A model generated the notes under the pieces. The model was not told the origin of the DNA. It saw only the letters and a program-made list of their open reading frames with translations, and made no database searches. Position numbers and translations under genes: made by a program. 64,000 bases of DNA, from positions 1-64,000 of the forward strand of contig JADJPT010000003.1 in the NCBI GenBank assembly GCA_016713125.1, given 5' to 3'. Source of the stretch: Betaproteobacteria bacterium (lineage in GTDB: Bacteria; Pseudomonadota; Gammaproteobacteria; Burkholderiales; SG8-39). Below, one piece after another: positions 39,912 to 50,427 of this stretch (positions are counted from its first letter, which is position 1; every line of letters starts with the position of its first letter).

Positions 39912-40945
39912 GCCGTACCCTCCCCGGCGCCGACCGGACGGTCACTTACCAGCGGAAACTCGAGCTCGAGCTCGAAACGCCCGCCGGCCGTGCGCGTCTC
40001 CAGCCGCGCTTCGGCGTCGAAGAACAGCAGCAGACGTTCACGGAGGTTCTCCAGCGCCATGCGATTGCCGTGACGATCGGCATGCTCGGCATGGTACGGG
40101 TTGGCAATCGTCACCCGCACGCGATTCGCCCTGCGCTCGATGCGCACCAGCACCTCTCCCGGCCCGGTGCCTGGTTCCACGCCGTGATAAATGGCGTTCT
40201 CGAGCAGGGGTTGCAGGACCAGTGGCGGCAGAAGGGCCTCCAGCGGCGCCAGATCGATCTCCCAGGTCATCCGCAGCCGCTCGCCGAGGCGCAACGACTC
40301 GATGCTGGCGTAGCGTTCGATCAGCGCAATCTCGTCTGCCAGCCGCACGAAGCTGCGGCCATCCGACATCAGCACGCGGAACAGGTCGGCAAGATCTTCC
40401 AGTGCCTGCTCGGCACGCCGTGGATCGCGGCGGATCAGCGACAGCACCGCGTTCAGGCTGTTGAACAGAAAGTGCGGTCTTATGCGCGCCTGCAGCGCCT
40501 GCAGGCGCGCCTCTGCCAGCGCCGGCGAATACGCCTTGGCATGCAGGCGCAGATAGGCCAGCATGGCGGCCGCGCCGCATCCGGCGAAGGCCAGCGCTCG
40601 AGCGAGATTCGCGGGCGAGGTGTCGGAGATCAGCGGGGCGGCCAGCAGCCACACACCGGCCGCAATCGCCAATGCAATACAGACGACGGCAGCGTGACCG
40701 AGGGGAAATCGCAATCCGGCCAGATGCGGTGAAGCGGCATAAAGGACCACCAGAGTGGACAGCAGGGCCGGCTCGAGCAAGGTGGCGTCGCGCACGAAGC
40801 GCTCCATCCCTTCGCCCCAGACCGGCTCCGCATAGAACGCCGCCGCCAGCGCGGCCAGATTCACACCGACCAGCACACGCGCAACGACCCCCAGATTCCG
40901 GAAGTCCGGCAGGGGTTCGGTATGGGCATTTTGCTTTATACTCAT
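39908..40945 (-). CDS. algZ: AlgZ/FimS-like membrane histidine kinase
   Basis: A 345-residue LytS/AlgZ-type sensor. About four to five hydrophobic segments (residues 18-40, 60-75, 84-106, 115-132) precede the His_kinase domain with phosphoacceptor His158 in RIRPHFLFNSLNAVLSLIRRDP. The ATP-binding part has LQPLLENAIYHGVEPG and NRMALENLRERL. It lacks a periplasmic sensory domain. Partner of the adjacent LytTR regulator. Divergent from argH with only 43 bp between starts, so the two promoters must overlap. Confidence 0.9.
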   Translation of the reverse strand: MSIKQNAHTEPLPDFRNLGVVARVLVGVNLAALAAAFYAEPVWGEGMERFVRDATLLEPALLSTLVVLYAASPHLAGLRFPLGHAAVVCIALAIAAGVWLLAAPLISDTSPANLARALAFAGCGAAAMLAYLRLHAKAYSPALAEARLQALQARIRPHFLFNSLNAVLSLIRRDPRRAEQALEDLADLFRVLMSDGRSFVRLADEIALIERYASIESLRLGERLRMTWEIDLAPLEALLPPLVLQPLLENAIYHGVEPGTGPGEVLVRIERRANRVRVTIANPYHAEHADRHGNRMALENLRERLLLFFDAEARLETRTAGGRFELELEFPLVSDRPVGAGEGTA

Positions 40946-40988
40946 TGGACTTACGCACCGTGCTTCGCGCTGCGTCCCAGTATGCCCC

Positions 40989-42418
40989 ATGACCTCCAGA
41001 CAATCAAAAAAGAAGCCGCCCGCGCGCGGCGTTAGCGCCTCGCCCGCCAAGAGCTGGTCGGGCAGGTTCTCCGAGCCGGTGGACGCGCTGGTCAAGCGCT
41101 TCACCGCCTCGGTGTCGTTCGACCAGCGCCTGGCTCTGGTCGACATACGCGGCTCGCTGGCTCACGCGCGCATGCTTGCTGCGCAGAGGATCCTCAGCCG
41201 CCGGGACCTCGCCGCGATCGAGCGCGGCATGGCGACGGTGGAGCGAGAAGTCCGCAGCGGGCGCTTCGAGTGGTCGCTGGACGCCGAAGACGTGCACCTG
41301 AACATCGAGCGGCGATTGACGGCGCTGGTTGGCGATGCGGGAAAGCGCCTGCATACCGGCCGCTCGCGCAACGACCAGGTGGCCACCGACGTGCGCCTCT
41401 ACCTGAGGGATGAGGTCGACGCGATACACGCGCTGCTCGCCAGCCTGCAAAAGAGCATGCTCGACTCGGCCGAAAAGCATTCCGGACTGGTGATGCCCGG
41501 CTTTACACACCTGCAGGTCGCCCAGCCGGTCACCTTCGGCCACCACCTGCTCGCCTATGTGGAAATGTTCGAACGCGACCGCGAGCGGCTGGCCGATTGC
41601 CGCAGGCGCATCAACCGACTGCCACTGGGCGCCGCGGCGCTGGCCGGCACCACGTTTCCGATCGACAGGCAGCGTGTCGCCAGGGAACTCGGCTTCGAAT
41701 CCGTCTGCGAGAATTCGCTGGATGCGGTTTCCGACCGCGACTTCGCCATCGAGTTCTGCGCCTGCGCCTCACTGATCCTCACGCACCTGTCGCGCCTTTC
41801 GGAGGAACTCATCCTGTGGATGAGCCCGAGGTTCGGCTTCGTGAAGATCCCGGACCGATTCTGCACCGGCTCCTCGATCATGCCGCAGAAGAAGAACCCG
41901 GACGTGCCGGAGCTGGTGCGCGGCAAGACCGGTCGCGTGTTCGGCGCCCTGACCGGCCTGCTGACCCTGATGAAGGGCCAACCTCTGGCCTACAACAAGG
42001 ACAATCAGGAGGACAAGGAGCCGCTGTTCGACACCGTCGACACCGTGAAAGACTGTCTTGCCGTGTTCGCCGACATGATGGCGGGCGTGCGCCCGGTACC
42101 CGAGAGAATGCGCGCGGCCGCGCTCGAGGGCTATTCGACGGCGACCGACCTTGCCGATTATCTGGTCGGCAAGGGTGTGCCATTCCGCGACGCACACGAG
42201 ATCGTCGCCAGGGCGGTGCGTGCCGCCGAAGAGTTGAACTGCGACCTGTCCGAACTGCCGCTGGCCACACTGCGCGGCTTCTCGCGCCGGATCCAGGCCG
42301 ACGTCGCAGACTGGCTTACATTGGAGGCTTCGGTTTCCAGGCGCAGCCATGTCGGCGGCACCGCCCCGAAGCAGGTGCTGCGCGCAGTCGCGCGGGCACG
42401 CAAGCGGCTCGCGCGGCC

Positions 42419-42422
<4 letters not shown>
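40989..42422 (+). CDS. argH: Argininosuccinate lyase
   Basis: Last step of arginine synthesis, releasing fumarate. The intact 477-residue protein has WSGRFSEPVDALVKRFTASVSFDQRL, DAEDVHLNIERRLTAL, HTGRSRNDQVATDVRLYLR, HLQVAQPVTFGHHLLAYVEMFERD and the fumarase/aspartase signature GSSIMPQKKNPD. The first residues (basic, SKKKPPARG) are extra to the usual start. The stop overlaps the GTG of the first kinase. Confidence 0.97.
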
Positions 42423-43713
<1,291 letters not shown>

Positions 43714-43725
43714 CGCCCCGGCGCC

Positions 43726-45060
43726 ATGTCCGCGGACGACAAGGGCGCAACTGCGGGTGAGGATGCCGGACAGGCGGCGCCGGGCGTCGGGCATATCGGC
43801 AAGTATCCGGTGCTGCGCAAGCTGGGCGAAGGTGCCACCAGCGAGGTCTATCTGTGCACCGACCCGTTCAACGCGCGCGAAGTGGCGGTCAAGCGCATCT
43901 TCCCCGACGCGCTGCGCGACGGAACGCGCGGCAACGTGTTCCGCAAGTTGTTCCTGACCGAGGCCTCGCTGGCCGGCAAGCGCTCGCATCCGCATATTGT
44001 CGCCATCTACGACGCCGTCGTCGAAGCCGACTCCGGGTACATCGTCATGGAATACGTGCCCGGCGGCACGCTCGAGCAGCACACCAGTCCGGACCGCCTG
44101 CTGCCGATCGACAAGATCGTCGAGATCGTATTCAAGTGCACCCGCGCGCTGTCCTACGCCAATCAGCTCGGCGTGACCCACCGCGACATCAAGCCAGGGA
44201 ACATCCTGCAGTCCGGACCGACGGACATCAAGATCTCTGACTTCGGCCTGGCACTGTCCTCGGAACTGGAGTCGACCCAGGTCACCGGCATCGGCTCGCC
44301 GGCCTACATGTCTCCAGAGCAGGTCAAGGAGCTGCCGCTGGATCAGCGCACCGACATCTACTCGCTCGGCGTCGTGATGTATCACCTGCTCACGGGGCAA
44401 CTGCCTTACCAGGCCTCGAACAGTTACAGCATGATCTACCAGATCACCAACTTCGATCCGCCGCTGCCCTCCTCAATTCGCGACGGCATCCCTATGTCGG
44501 TCGACAAGATCGTGCGCCGCGCGATGCAGAAGGATGTGGCGCGGCGCTACCAGACATGGGAGGAGTTCGCCAAGGATCTGGCCAGCGCCTTTCGCTCCGA
44601 GCACCTGTCGCGCAAGGCGGAACAGTTCGCCGACAGCGAGAAGTTCGGGTCACTGCGTGCGATGCGCTTCTTTCGCCACTTCACGGACCCCGAACTCTGG
44701 GAGGTGGTGGCCATCGGCGCCTGGGAGCGGGTGCCTGCCGGCGCCGTGCTGATGCACGAAGGTGAGCCCGGCGACTTCTTCTGCCTGCTCGCCTCGGGCG
44801 AGGTCAAGGTCACCAAGCAGAAGAAGCTGTTGAACGTGCTGGGCGCCGGTGAGTGCTTCGGAGAAATGGCCTACCTGTCGGAAACCGCCAAGACGCGCGG
44901 GGCGAGCGTCACGACCAACGGCGAGGCCCAGGTGATCCGTATCCGCATCTCGGATCTGCAGAACGCCTCCGAGCCCTGCCAGCACAAATTCGACCGCGCC
45001 TTCATGGGTGTACTGGTCGAGCGACTGAACCTCGCCAACACCATGATCGTTTCCGGCTGA
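43726..45060 (+). CDS. Ser/Thr protein kinase with C-terminal cyclic-nucleotide-binding domain, copy 2
   Basis: An intact 444-residue cytosolic kinase. Motifs: LGEGATSEVYL (33-43), Lys56 (VAVK), Glu79 candidate in helix C, catalytic loop HRDIKPGN (152-159, Asp154), DFG at 172-174, SPAYMSPEQ (191-199) and DIYSLGVVMYHLLTGQLPY. Residues about 300-444 form a cNMP-binding domain with cassette FGEMAYLSETAKTRGASV (Glu380, Arg391). The N-terminal 20 residues are low-complexity and absent from copy 1. It lies 12 bp after copy 1, so the pair is probably cotranscribed with argH. Whether it binds cAMP, cGMP or another nucleotide cannot be read from sequence. Confidence 0.92.
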   Translation: MSADDKGATAGEDAGQAAPGVGHIGKYPVLRKLGEGATSEVYLCTDPFNAREVAVKRIFPDALRDGTRGNVFRKLFLTEASLAGKRSHPHIVAIYDAVVEADSGYIVMEYVPGGTLEQHTSPDRLLPIDKIVEIVFKCTRALSYANQLGVTHRDIKPGNILQSGPTDIKISDFGLALSSELESTQVTGIGSPAYMSPEQVKELPLDQRTDIYSLGVVMYHLLTGQLPYQASNSYSMIYQITNFDPPLPSSIRDGIPMSVDKIVRRAMQKDVARRYQTWEEFAKDLASAFRSEHLSRKAEQFADSEKFGSLRAMRFFRHFTDPELWEVVAIGAWERVPAGAVLMHEGEPGDFFCLLASGEVKVTKQKKLLNVLGAGECFGEMAYLSETAKTRGASVTTNGEAQVIRIRISDLQNASEPCQHKFDRAFMGVLVERLNLANTMIVSG

Positions 45061-45088
45061 GCTCGCACGGGCGACGCCGCGCGCGAGC
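45061..45088. terminator. Candidate hairpin between convergent kinase and grxD genes
   Basis: GCTCGC at 45061 pairs with GCGAGC ending at 45088 around a GC-rich loop in the 43-bp gap between convergent genes. No T-run. Weak. Confidence 0.3.
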
Positions 45089-45103
45089 CCGCCGCATGCG
45101 GAC

Positions 45104-45433
45104 CTAGGCGGTCTGTCCGGCCACCACCGGCTCGAGCATCTTCTGCAACTCGCCCGACTGGTACATCTCCTTGATGATGTCCGACCCGCCGACGAACTCG
45201 CCGTTCACATACAGTTGCGGAATGGTCGGCCAGTTGGCGTACTCCTTGATGCCCTGGCGGATGTCCGGTTGCTCGAGCACGTTCACCGCCAGCAGGCTGC
45301 GCACGCCGCAGGCGCGCAGCACCTGCACTGCGGTGGCGGAGAAGCCGCACTGCGGAAACTGCGGCGTGCCCTTCATGTACAGCACGATGGAATTGCCGGT
45401 GACCTGTTGCTTGATGACGTCCTGAGCATTCAT
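45104..45433 (-). CDS. grxD: Monothiol glutaredoxin (Grx4 type)
   Basis: A 109-residue CGFS glutaredoxin (Cys29 in PQCGFSATAVQ) that carries [2Fe-2S] clusters with glutathione and BolA partners. WPTIPQLYVNGEFVGGSDI supplies the cis-Pro and GSH-binding GGSD. It ends the hemA-prfA-prmC-grxD run, 24 bp after prmC. Confidence 0.96.
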   Translation of the reverse strand: MNAQDVIKQQVTGNSIVLYMKGTPQFPQCGFSATAVQVLRACGVRSLLAVNVLEQPDIRQGIKEYANWPTIPQLYVNGEFVGGSDIIKEMYQSGELQKMLEPVVAGQTA

Positions 45434-45457
45434 AGCGGCCTCGATTACCTGATCAAA

Positions 45458-46279
45458 TTACTCGGAATAATACTGCCCGAACGTGCATCGCGCAATGCCC
45501 GCCAGATCGGCGCGCGACTCGACATTGCGCAGCCCGGCCGCCTCCAGCAGTGCGCGCACCGGTTCGTCCTGACCCCGGCCGTGCTCGAGCAGTATCCAGC
45601 CCCCGGATTGCAGGTGCGAGGGGGCTCTAGCGACAATACGGCGCAGATCATCCAGGCCATCTGACCCGCCGACCAGAGCACGGCGCGGCTCAAAGCGAAG
45701 ATCACCCTCGACCAGATGGTGGTCCCCCGTAGCGACGTAAGGAGGATTGGAAACCACCACCGCGTAGCGCCTGTCGGCCAGCGGCGCGTACCAGTCGCCA
45801 CACAGGAGTTCCACGTCCAGTCCCAGCCGGACAGCATTGCCGCGCGCGACGTCCAGTGCGGCTTCGCTGGCATCGACCGCCGTGACGCGTGCGCGCGGAC
45901 GCTGTGACTTGATCGCCAGCGCCACCGCACCGGAACCCGTGCCAAGGTCGAGCACCGCACCCTCCGGCGGCATGCGCTCCAGCGCCAGGTCGACCAGCAG
46001 TTCGGTCTCCGGGCGCGGGATCAGCACCGCAGGCGAGACGGCCAGGCACAGGCCGTAGAACTCGCGCTCGCCCAGCAGATAGGCGACGGGCTCCCCGGCA
46101 CGGCGCCGGGAAGCAAGCTCGGTAAAGCGCAGCGTCTGTGCGGCATCCAGCCTCGCTTCCGGGTGCGCGATCAGCGCCACACGCGTCCTGCCGCTCGCCC
46201 GGGCGAGCAGCATGCGCGCCTCCGAGGGCTCCAGACCGAGTTCCGCGGTCGCGAAACGCAGCGCTTCGGCAACCTCCAC
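45458..46279 (-). CDS. prmC: Peptide chain release factor N5-glutamine methyltransferase
   Basis: Methylates the Gln of the GGQ motif in RF1/RF2, here the product of the adjacent prfA. From GTG 46279 it has 273 residues, with the N-terminal helical domain (YLLGEREFYGLCLAVSPAVLIPRPETELLVDLAL), SAM-binding DLGTGSGAVAL (GTGSG 113-117) and catalytic NPPY 178-181. GTG is chosen because it lies 5 bp after the prfA stop; the longer frame is antisense to nothing real but overlaps prfA. Confidence 0.95.
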   Translation of the reverse strand: MEVAEALRFATAELGLEPSEARMLLARASGRTRVALIAHPEARLDAAQTLRFTELASRRRAGEPVAYLLGEREFYGLCLAVSPAVLIPRPETELLVDLALERMPPEGAVLDLGTGSGAVALAIKSQRPRARVTAVDASEAALDVARGNAVRLGLDVELLCGDWYAPLADRRYAVVVSNPPYVATGDHHLVEGDLRFEPRRALVGGSDGLDDLRRIVARAPSHLQSGGWILLEHGRGQDEPVRALLEAAGLRNVESRADLAGIARCTFGQYYSE

Positions 46280-46284
46280 CGGGG

Positions 46285-47373
46285 CTACGCCGCCTGTTCT
46301 TCGGCCAGCTGCGCGAGCTGCTCGGCCTGCAGCTCGATGGACAGCGCGTTGACCACATCGTCCAGTTCGCCGTCCATGATGCGGTCGAGCTTGTAAAGGG
46401 TCAGGTTGATGCGGTGATCGGTCAGGCGACCCTGCGGGAAGTTGTAGGTGCGGATGCGCTCGGAGCGGTCGCCCGAGCCGACCAGAGACTTGCGCGTGGC
46501 TGCGGTCTTGGCTGCCTGCTCGCGCATCTGCACGTCCTTGATGCGCGCAGCCAGCACCGCCAGGGCCTGCGCCTTGTTCTTGTGCTGCGAGCGCCCATCC
46601 TGACACTCCACCACGATACCGGTGGGCAGGTGAGTGACGCGCACGGCCGAATCGGTCTTGTTGATGTGCTGGCCGCCCGCTCCGGACGCGCGAAAGGTGT
46701 CGATGCGCAGTTCGGCCGGGTTCAGCACCACGTCGTCGATCTCATCAACTTCGGGCATCACGGCCACCGTGCAGGCCGACGTGTGGATGCGCCCCTGCGC
46801 TTCGGTGGCCGGCACGCGCTGCACGCGATGTCCGCCTGACTCGAACTTGAGCTTCGAGTAGGCGCCCTGGCCGATCAGTTTGACGATCACTTCCTTGTAG
46901 CCGCCGAGTTCCGAGGCGCTCTCCGAGATCAGTTCGACCTGCCAGCCCTGGCGCTCGGCGTAGCGCGTGTACATGCGCAGCAGGTCGCCCGCAAACAGCG
47001 CCGACTCGTCGCCGCCGGTGCCGGCGCGGATTTCCAGGAAAGTGTTGCGCTCGTCGTTCGGATCGCGCGGCAGCAACGCCTTCTGCAGGTCGATCTCGAG
47101 CTGCTCCATCGTCGCCCGTGCCGTCTTGGCCTCGTCGTCAGCGAAACTGCGCATCTCCGGATCGGCCGCCATCTCGCGGGCCGCCGCAGCGTCGCCCTCG
47201 GCCTGTCGGTAGCGCTCGTAAAGGCCGACCACACCGGTCAGTTCGGAGTGCTCGCGCGAGAGCTTGCGAAAGCTGTCCATGTCGCGTGTCGCCTCCTCGC
47301 TGGACAGTAGTCGGTCGAGCTCGGCCAGGCGCGAGGCGAGCTGCTCGAGTTTCGAGCGCAACGACTCTTTCAA
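46285..47373 (-). CDS. prfA: Peptide chain release factor 1
   Basis: Recognises UAA/UAG. The intact 362-residue protein has LEIRAGTGGDESALFAGDLLRMY, the catalytic GGQ in RASGAGGQHINKTDSAVR, the codon-recognition region and the VGSGDRSERIRTYNFPQGRLTDHRINLTLYKL C-terminal segment. Between hemA and prmC as in most proteobacteria. Confidence 0.98.
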   Translation of the reverse strand: MKESLRSKLEQLASRLAELDRLLSSEEATRDMDSFRKLSREHSELTGVVGLYERYRQAEGDAAAAREMAADPEMRSFADDEAKTARATMEQLEIDLQKALLPRDPNDERNTFLEIRAGTGGDESALFAGDLLRMYTRYAERQGWQVELISESASELGGYKEVIVKLIGQGAYSKLKFESGGHRVQRVPATEAQGRIHTSACTVAVMPEVDEIDDVVLNPAELRIDTFRASGAGGQHINKTDSAVRVTHLPTGIVVECQDGRSQHKNKAQALAVLAARIKDVQMREQAAKTAATRKSLVGSGDRSERIRTYNFPQGRLTDHRINLTLYKLDRIMDGELDDVVNALSIELQAEQLAQLAEEQAA

Positions 47374-47406
47374 GGGCGCACCACGGGTCGGGCTTGCATG
47401 CGACGG

Positions 47407-48654
47407 CTAACGCTTGATGCGGAACAGGCGTTCGACCACACCGCCCAGTGCCTTGCGCTCTTCGCCCTGCGCCTCGTTCAACGCCTGGGTCGGGCCGTGC
47501 ATCAGCTTGTTGGTCAATCCCTGTGACAGGGCCTCGAGCACCTGGCGCGGGTCCTCGCCCTTGGCCAGCAGACGCAGCGCACGTTCCACCTCTGCGGAAC
47601 GCGCCTGCTCTGCCTGCTCGCGCAACGCGCGGATCAGCGGCACGGATTCGCGCGCATCCATCCAGTGCATGAACTGCCCGACCTGCGTCTCGATGATGGC
47701 CTCGGCCTGTTCGACGGCGGAGCGGCGCGCGTCCAGGTTGGTCGAGACGATGCCGGCCAGGTCGTCGACCGTGTACAGGAACACGTCGTCCATCTCGCCG
47801 ACCTCGACCTCGATGTCGCGCGGCACAGCCAGGTCGACCATGAACATGGGCCGGCGACGGCGCGCCTTGAGCGCGCGCTCGACCAGCCCCTTGCCGAGGA
47901 TGGGCAACGAACTCGCCGTGCACGACACGACGATGTCGTGCTCGTGCAGATGCTCGGCGAGCTCCCGGAGCTCTATTGCACGTCCGCCGTAGCGATGCGC
48001 GAGCGAGTGCGCCCGCTCGTAGGTTCGGTTGGCCACGGTGATGCGCGCCGGCCCCTGCGCGGCGAAATGCGTGGCGCACAGTTCGATCATCTCGCCCGCG
48101 CCGATGAACAGCACCTTCTGCTCGGCCAGCGAGGGAAAGATGCGCGCCGCGAGCTTCACGGCCGCCGCCGCCATGGATACGCTGTTGGCGCCCACCTCGG
48201 TGGTGCTGCGTACCTCCTTGGCGACCGCAAAGGTCCGCTGGAACAGTTTGTGCAGCGTGGTGCCCAGAGTGCCGGCCGACTCGGCCGCGCGTACCGCGTC
48301 CTTCATCTGGCCGAGGATCTGCGGCTCGCCAATCACCATCGAATCGAGACCTGCCGCGACACGGAAGGCGTGGCGCACGGCCTGCTCGCGCGGCAGCGTG
48401 TACAGGTAGGGCGCCAGTTCGTCCGCCGGAATGCGGTGAAAGCCGGCCAGCCACTCGGCGGCGATGCGCGGCTGCTCGGCCGACAGGTAGACCTCGGTGC
48501 GGTTGCAGGTGGAGAGAATGGCCGCCTCACTCACCGGACGCACGCGCGCAAGTTCGCCCAGCGCCGGCCCCAGGGCTTCGGCGGTAAAGGCGACGCGCTC
48601 GCGGATGCCGAGCGGCGCGGTCTGGTGATTGAGCCCGAGGGCAAAAAGAGCCAT
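47407..48654 (-). CDS. hemA: Glutamyl-tRNA reductase
   Basis: First committed tetrapyrrole step, reducing Glu-tRNA to glutamate-1-semialdehyde. The 415 residues show ALGLNHQTAPLGIRERVAF, catalytic Cys in ILSTCNRTEVYL, AVRHAFRVAAGLDSMVIGEPQILGQMK, NADPH-binding FIGAGEMIELCATHF and the C-terminal dimerisation helix. It is the first gene of hemA-prfA-prmC-grxD. A TATAAT lies 25 bp upstream. Confidence 0.97.
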   Translation of the reverse strand: MALFALGLNHQTAPLGIRERVAFTAEALGPALGELARVRPVSEAAILSTCNRTEVYLSAEQPRIAAEWLAGFHRIPADELAPYLYTLPREQAVRHAFRVAAGLDSMVIGEPQILGQMKDAVRAAESAGTLGTTLHKLFQRTFAVAKEVRSTTEVGANSVSMAAAAVKLAARIFPSLAEQKVLFIGAGEMIELCATHFAAQGPARITVANRTYERAHSLAHRYGGRAIELRELAEHLHEHDIVVSCTASSLPILGKGLVERALKARRRRPMFMVDLAVPRDIEVEVGEMDDVFLYTVDDLAGIVSTNLDARRSAVEQAEAIIETQVGQFMHWMDARESVPLIRALREQAEQARSAEVERALRLLAKGEDPRQVLEALSQGLTNKLMHGPTQALNEAQGEERKALGGVVERLFRIKR

Positions 48655-48678
48655 TGAGGATCAGTAGGTTAACGCGCC

Positions 48679-48684
48679 ATTATA
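48679..48684 (-). promoter_or_regulatory. Candidate -10 box of hemA operon
   Basis: Minus-strand TATAAT 25 bp before the hemA ATG, flanked by CGCGC/GCGCG arms that could form a small hairpin. No strong -35 at the usual spacing. Confidence 0.4.
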
Positions 48685-48741
48685 GCGCGCCGCCCCAATC
48701 GGCCCGAGGCGTTTCCGCCTTTCTCGACCCGCCTTACACCT

Positions 48742-49869
48742 TCACACCCCGCACCAGTCGCGGATGATGCTCTCGTAGATGGCGACCGATTCGCGTATGC
48801 GCGACATGCGGCAGTACTCATCGGTCTGGTGCGCCATCGAAGGTTCGCCGGGTCCGAGGATCACCGTGGGCGCGCCGCGCCAGGTCTTCAGCAGGTTGCC
48901 CGCGTCGCTGTTGTAGCTCACGGTGCGCGGAACGGGCTGCTCGCCCAGCGTTCCGGCGCAGATCTCGAACACGCGCTGCATCCAGGCCTGCTCGGGTTCG
49001 GTCCACACCGCCGGCATGTCCTGAAAGACGTCGAGCTCCACGTCGTGCCCGATCAGGTCACGCAGGCGTGCCAGCACTTCGGCGTGGTCCATGCCGACGA
49101 TCGAGCGCACGTCCACCCCGATGATCGCCTCGTCGGGCACCGAGTTGATCGTGTCGCCGCCGTGGAAGGTACCCACGTTCAGCGTCGGCCCGCCCATCAC
49201 CGGGTGCGCATGCGTGTGGAACTCGAACTTCTCCAGCCTGGTCACCGCCTGCGCGGCCTTGAACACGGCGTTGACGCCCAGATGCGGCATCGAGCCATGC
49301 GCGGCGACGCCCTTGAACCTGGCACGGAACTTCATCGAGCCCTTGTGGCCGACGTGCGGGTAGTTGGAAGTGGGCTCGCCGACCACCATGGCACCGGCGC
49401 GGCCCAGCAGGCCCTCGACCTGGATCAGGTGCCTGGAACCTATGCAACCGCCCTCTTCGGCGGCCGTCAGCACCAGCACCACGCCCGCCGTGGGCCGCAG
49501 GTGCCTGGCGAGATTCTTCGCCGCGAGCAGGATGCCGGCCACCCCGGCCTTCATGTCCGAGGATCCGCGACCGTACAGCCGGTCGCCGTCGGTCTCCCCG
49601 GAGAATGGGTCACGGCTCCACCTGGCCGCACCCAACGGCACCGTATCGATGTGCCCGGTAAGGCACAGCGGCGCCTTGGCGTCCGAAGCCCCCAGACGGG
49701 CGATCACGCTGGTCCGCTGATCCGCGAACTCGTAGTACTCGACGGCGTAGCCCCAGTCCTCGAGCAGGCGACCGATGCGACGCGCGCAGTCGCGCTCGTT
49801 GCCCGGCGGGTTGATGGTGTCGAGCTGCAGCAGCTCGCGCGTCAGGGTGATCTCGTCGCTGGCGTTCAT
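48742..49869 (-). CDS. M20-family metallopeptidase (acetylornithine deacetylase / ArgE-DapE type)
   Basis: A 375-residue dizinc amidohydrolase from ATG 49869. Ligand segments are CLTGHIDTVPLG, YGRGSSDMKAGVAG and TAAEEGGCIGSRH, with the dimerisation (lid) domain in the middle and the final HQTDEYCRM carrying a ligand His. Substrate cannot be fixed: ArgE, DapE and related deacylases share these motifs. It is divergent from soxR, with 117 bp between starts. Confidence 0.85.
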   Translation of the reverse strand: MNASDEITLTRELLQLDTINPPGNERDCARRIGRLLEDWGYAVEYYEFADQRTSVIARLGASDAKAPLCLTGHIDTVPLGAARWSRDPFSGETDGDRLYGRGSSDMKAGVAGILLAAKNLARHLRPTAGVVLVLTAAEEGGCIGSRHLIQVEGLLGRAGAMVVGEPTSNYPHVGHKGSMKFRARFKGVAAHGSMPHLGVNAVFKAAQAVTRLEKFEFHTHAHPVMGGPTLNVGTFHGGDTINSVPDEAIIGVDVRSIVGMDHAEVLARLRDLIGHDVELDVFQDMPAVWTEPEQAWMQRVFEICAGTLGEQPVPRTVSYNSDAGNLLKTWRGAPTVILGPGEPSMAHQTDEYCRMSRIRESVAIYESIIRDWCGV

Positions 49870-49902
49870 GGGGCCGTATTTTAACCGCGCACCTGCGGCG
49901 TC

Positions 49903-49918
49903 GCAGCATGAATGCTGC
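49903..49918. promoter_or_regulatory. Perfect dyad in argE-like/soxR intergenic region
   Basis: GCAGCAT, two bases, ATGCTGC: a 7-base-arm inverted repeat 34 bp before the M20 gene start. It may be an operator for the divergent region; the protein that binds is unknown. Confidence 0.4.
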
Positions 49919-49927
49919 AATGCACGA

Positions 49928-49956
49928 TTGACCATATGCGCATGCGATCATATATT
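49928..49956 (+). promoter_or_regulatory. soxR promoter with embedded operator candidate
   Basis: TTGACC (49928-49933) and TATATT (49951-49956) separated by exactly 17 bp form the best sigma-70 promoter in the window. The spacer carries an ATATG/CATAT dyad (49934-49953) with an inner palindrome CGCATGCG (49939-49946). The layout is what autorepression by an ArsR-family protein requires. Start of soxR is 31 bp downstream of the -10. Confidence 0.65.
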
Positions 49957-49986
49957 GTCGGCGTTTTCCAAAGCAGAGGGTGGTTT

Positions 49987-50346
49987 GTGAGCGAACTCGA
50001 CCCGGTGTTCGATGCCGTTGCCGCCTACTTCGGCGTGCTGGCGGAGCCCATGCGGCTGAAGATCATGCACGCCATCTGCCAGCAGGAGAAGACGGTGGGC
50101 AGCATCGTCGGGGAGATCGGCGCCACTCAGACCAACGTCTCTCGCCACCTTGGGGTGATGCTGCGCTCCGGCGTGGTCGCGCGCCGCAAGGAAGGAAATC
50201 AGGTGTTCTACCGGGTCAGCGACCAGTCCATGGTCGAGTTGTGCCGCTCGGTCTGCACGCGTATCGCGGGCAGCATAGACGAGCAGAAGCCCATGCGGCG
50301 CGAGCTGATGCGCCTGTTGCCCGAAAGCAGGCGCCGCGCGGCCTGA
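49987..50346 (+). CDS. soxR: ArsR-family transcriptional regulator of the sox locus
   Basis: A 119-residue winged-helix repressor from GTG 49987: FGVLAEPMRLKIMHAICQQEKTVGSIVGEIGATQTNVSRHLGVMLRSGVVARRKEGNQVFYRVSD. It has Cys31, Cys86 and Cys90, placed so that an N-terminal-helix and a C-terminal cysteine could form a polysulfide link as in SqrR/BigR-type sensors (inference). This ArsR SoxR is unrelated to the MerR-type redox SoxR. It precedes soxC by 81 bp on the same strand. Confidence 0.85.
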   Translation: MSELDPVFDAVAAYFGVLAEPMRLKIMHAICQQEKTVGSIVGEIGATQTNVSRHLGVMLRSGVVARRKEGNQVFYRVSDQSMVELCRSVCTRIAGSIDEQKPMRRELMRLLPESRRRAA

Positions 50347-50427
50347 GCCGCCAAGGCTCAGTACACGCAGACAACCACGGGAACGGGCCGCCAGAGTCCG
50401 CCCCGCAGTACGGAGACAGAGCAAACG

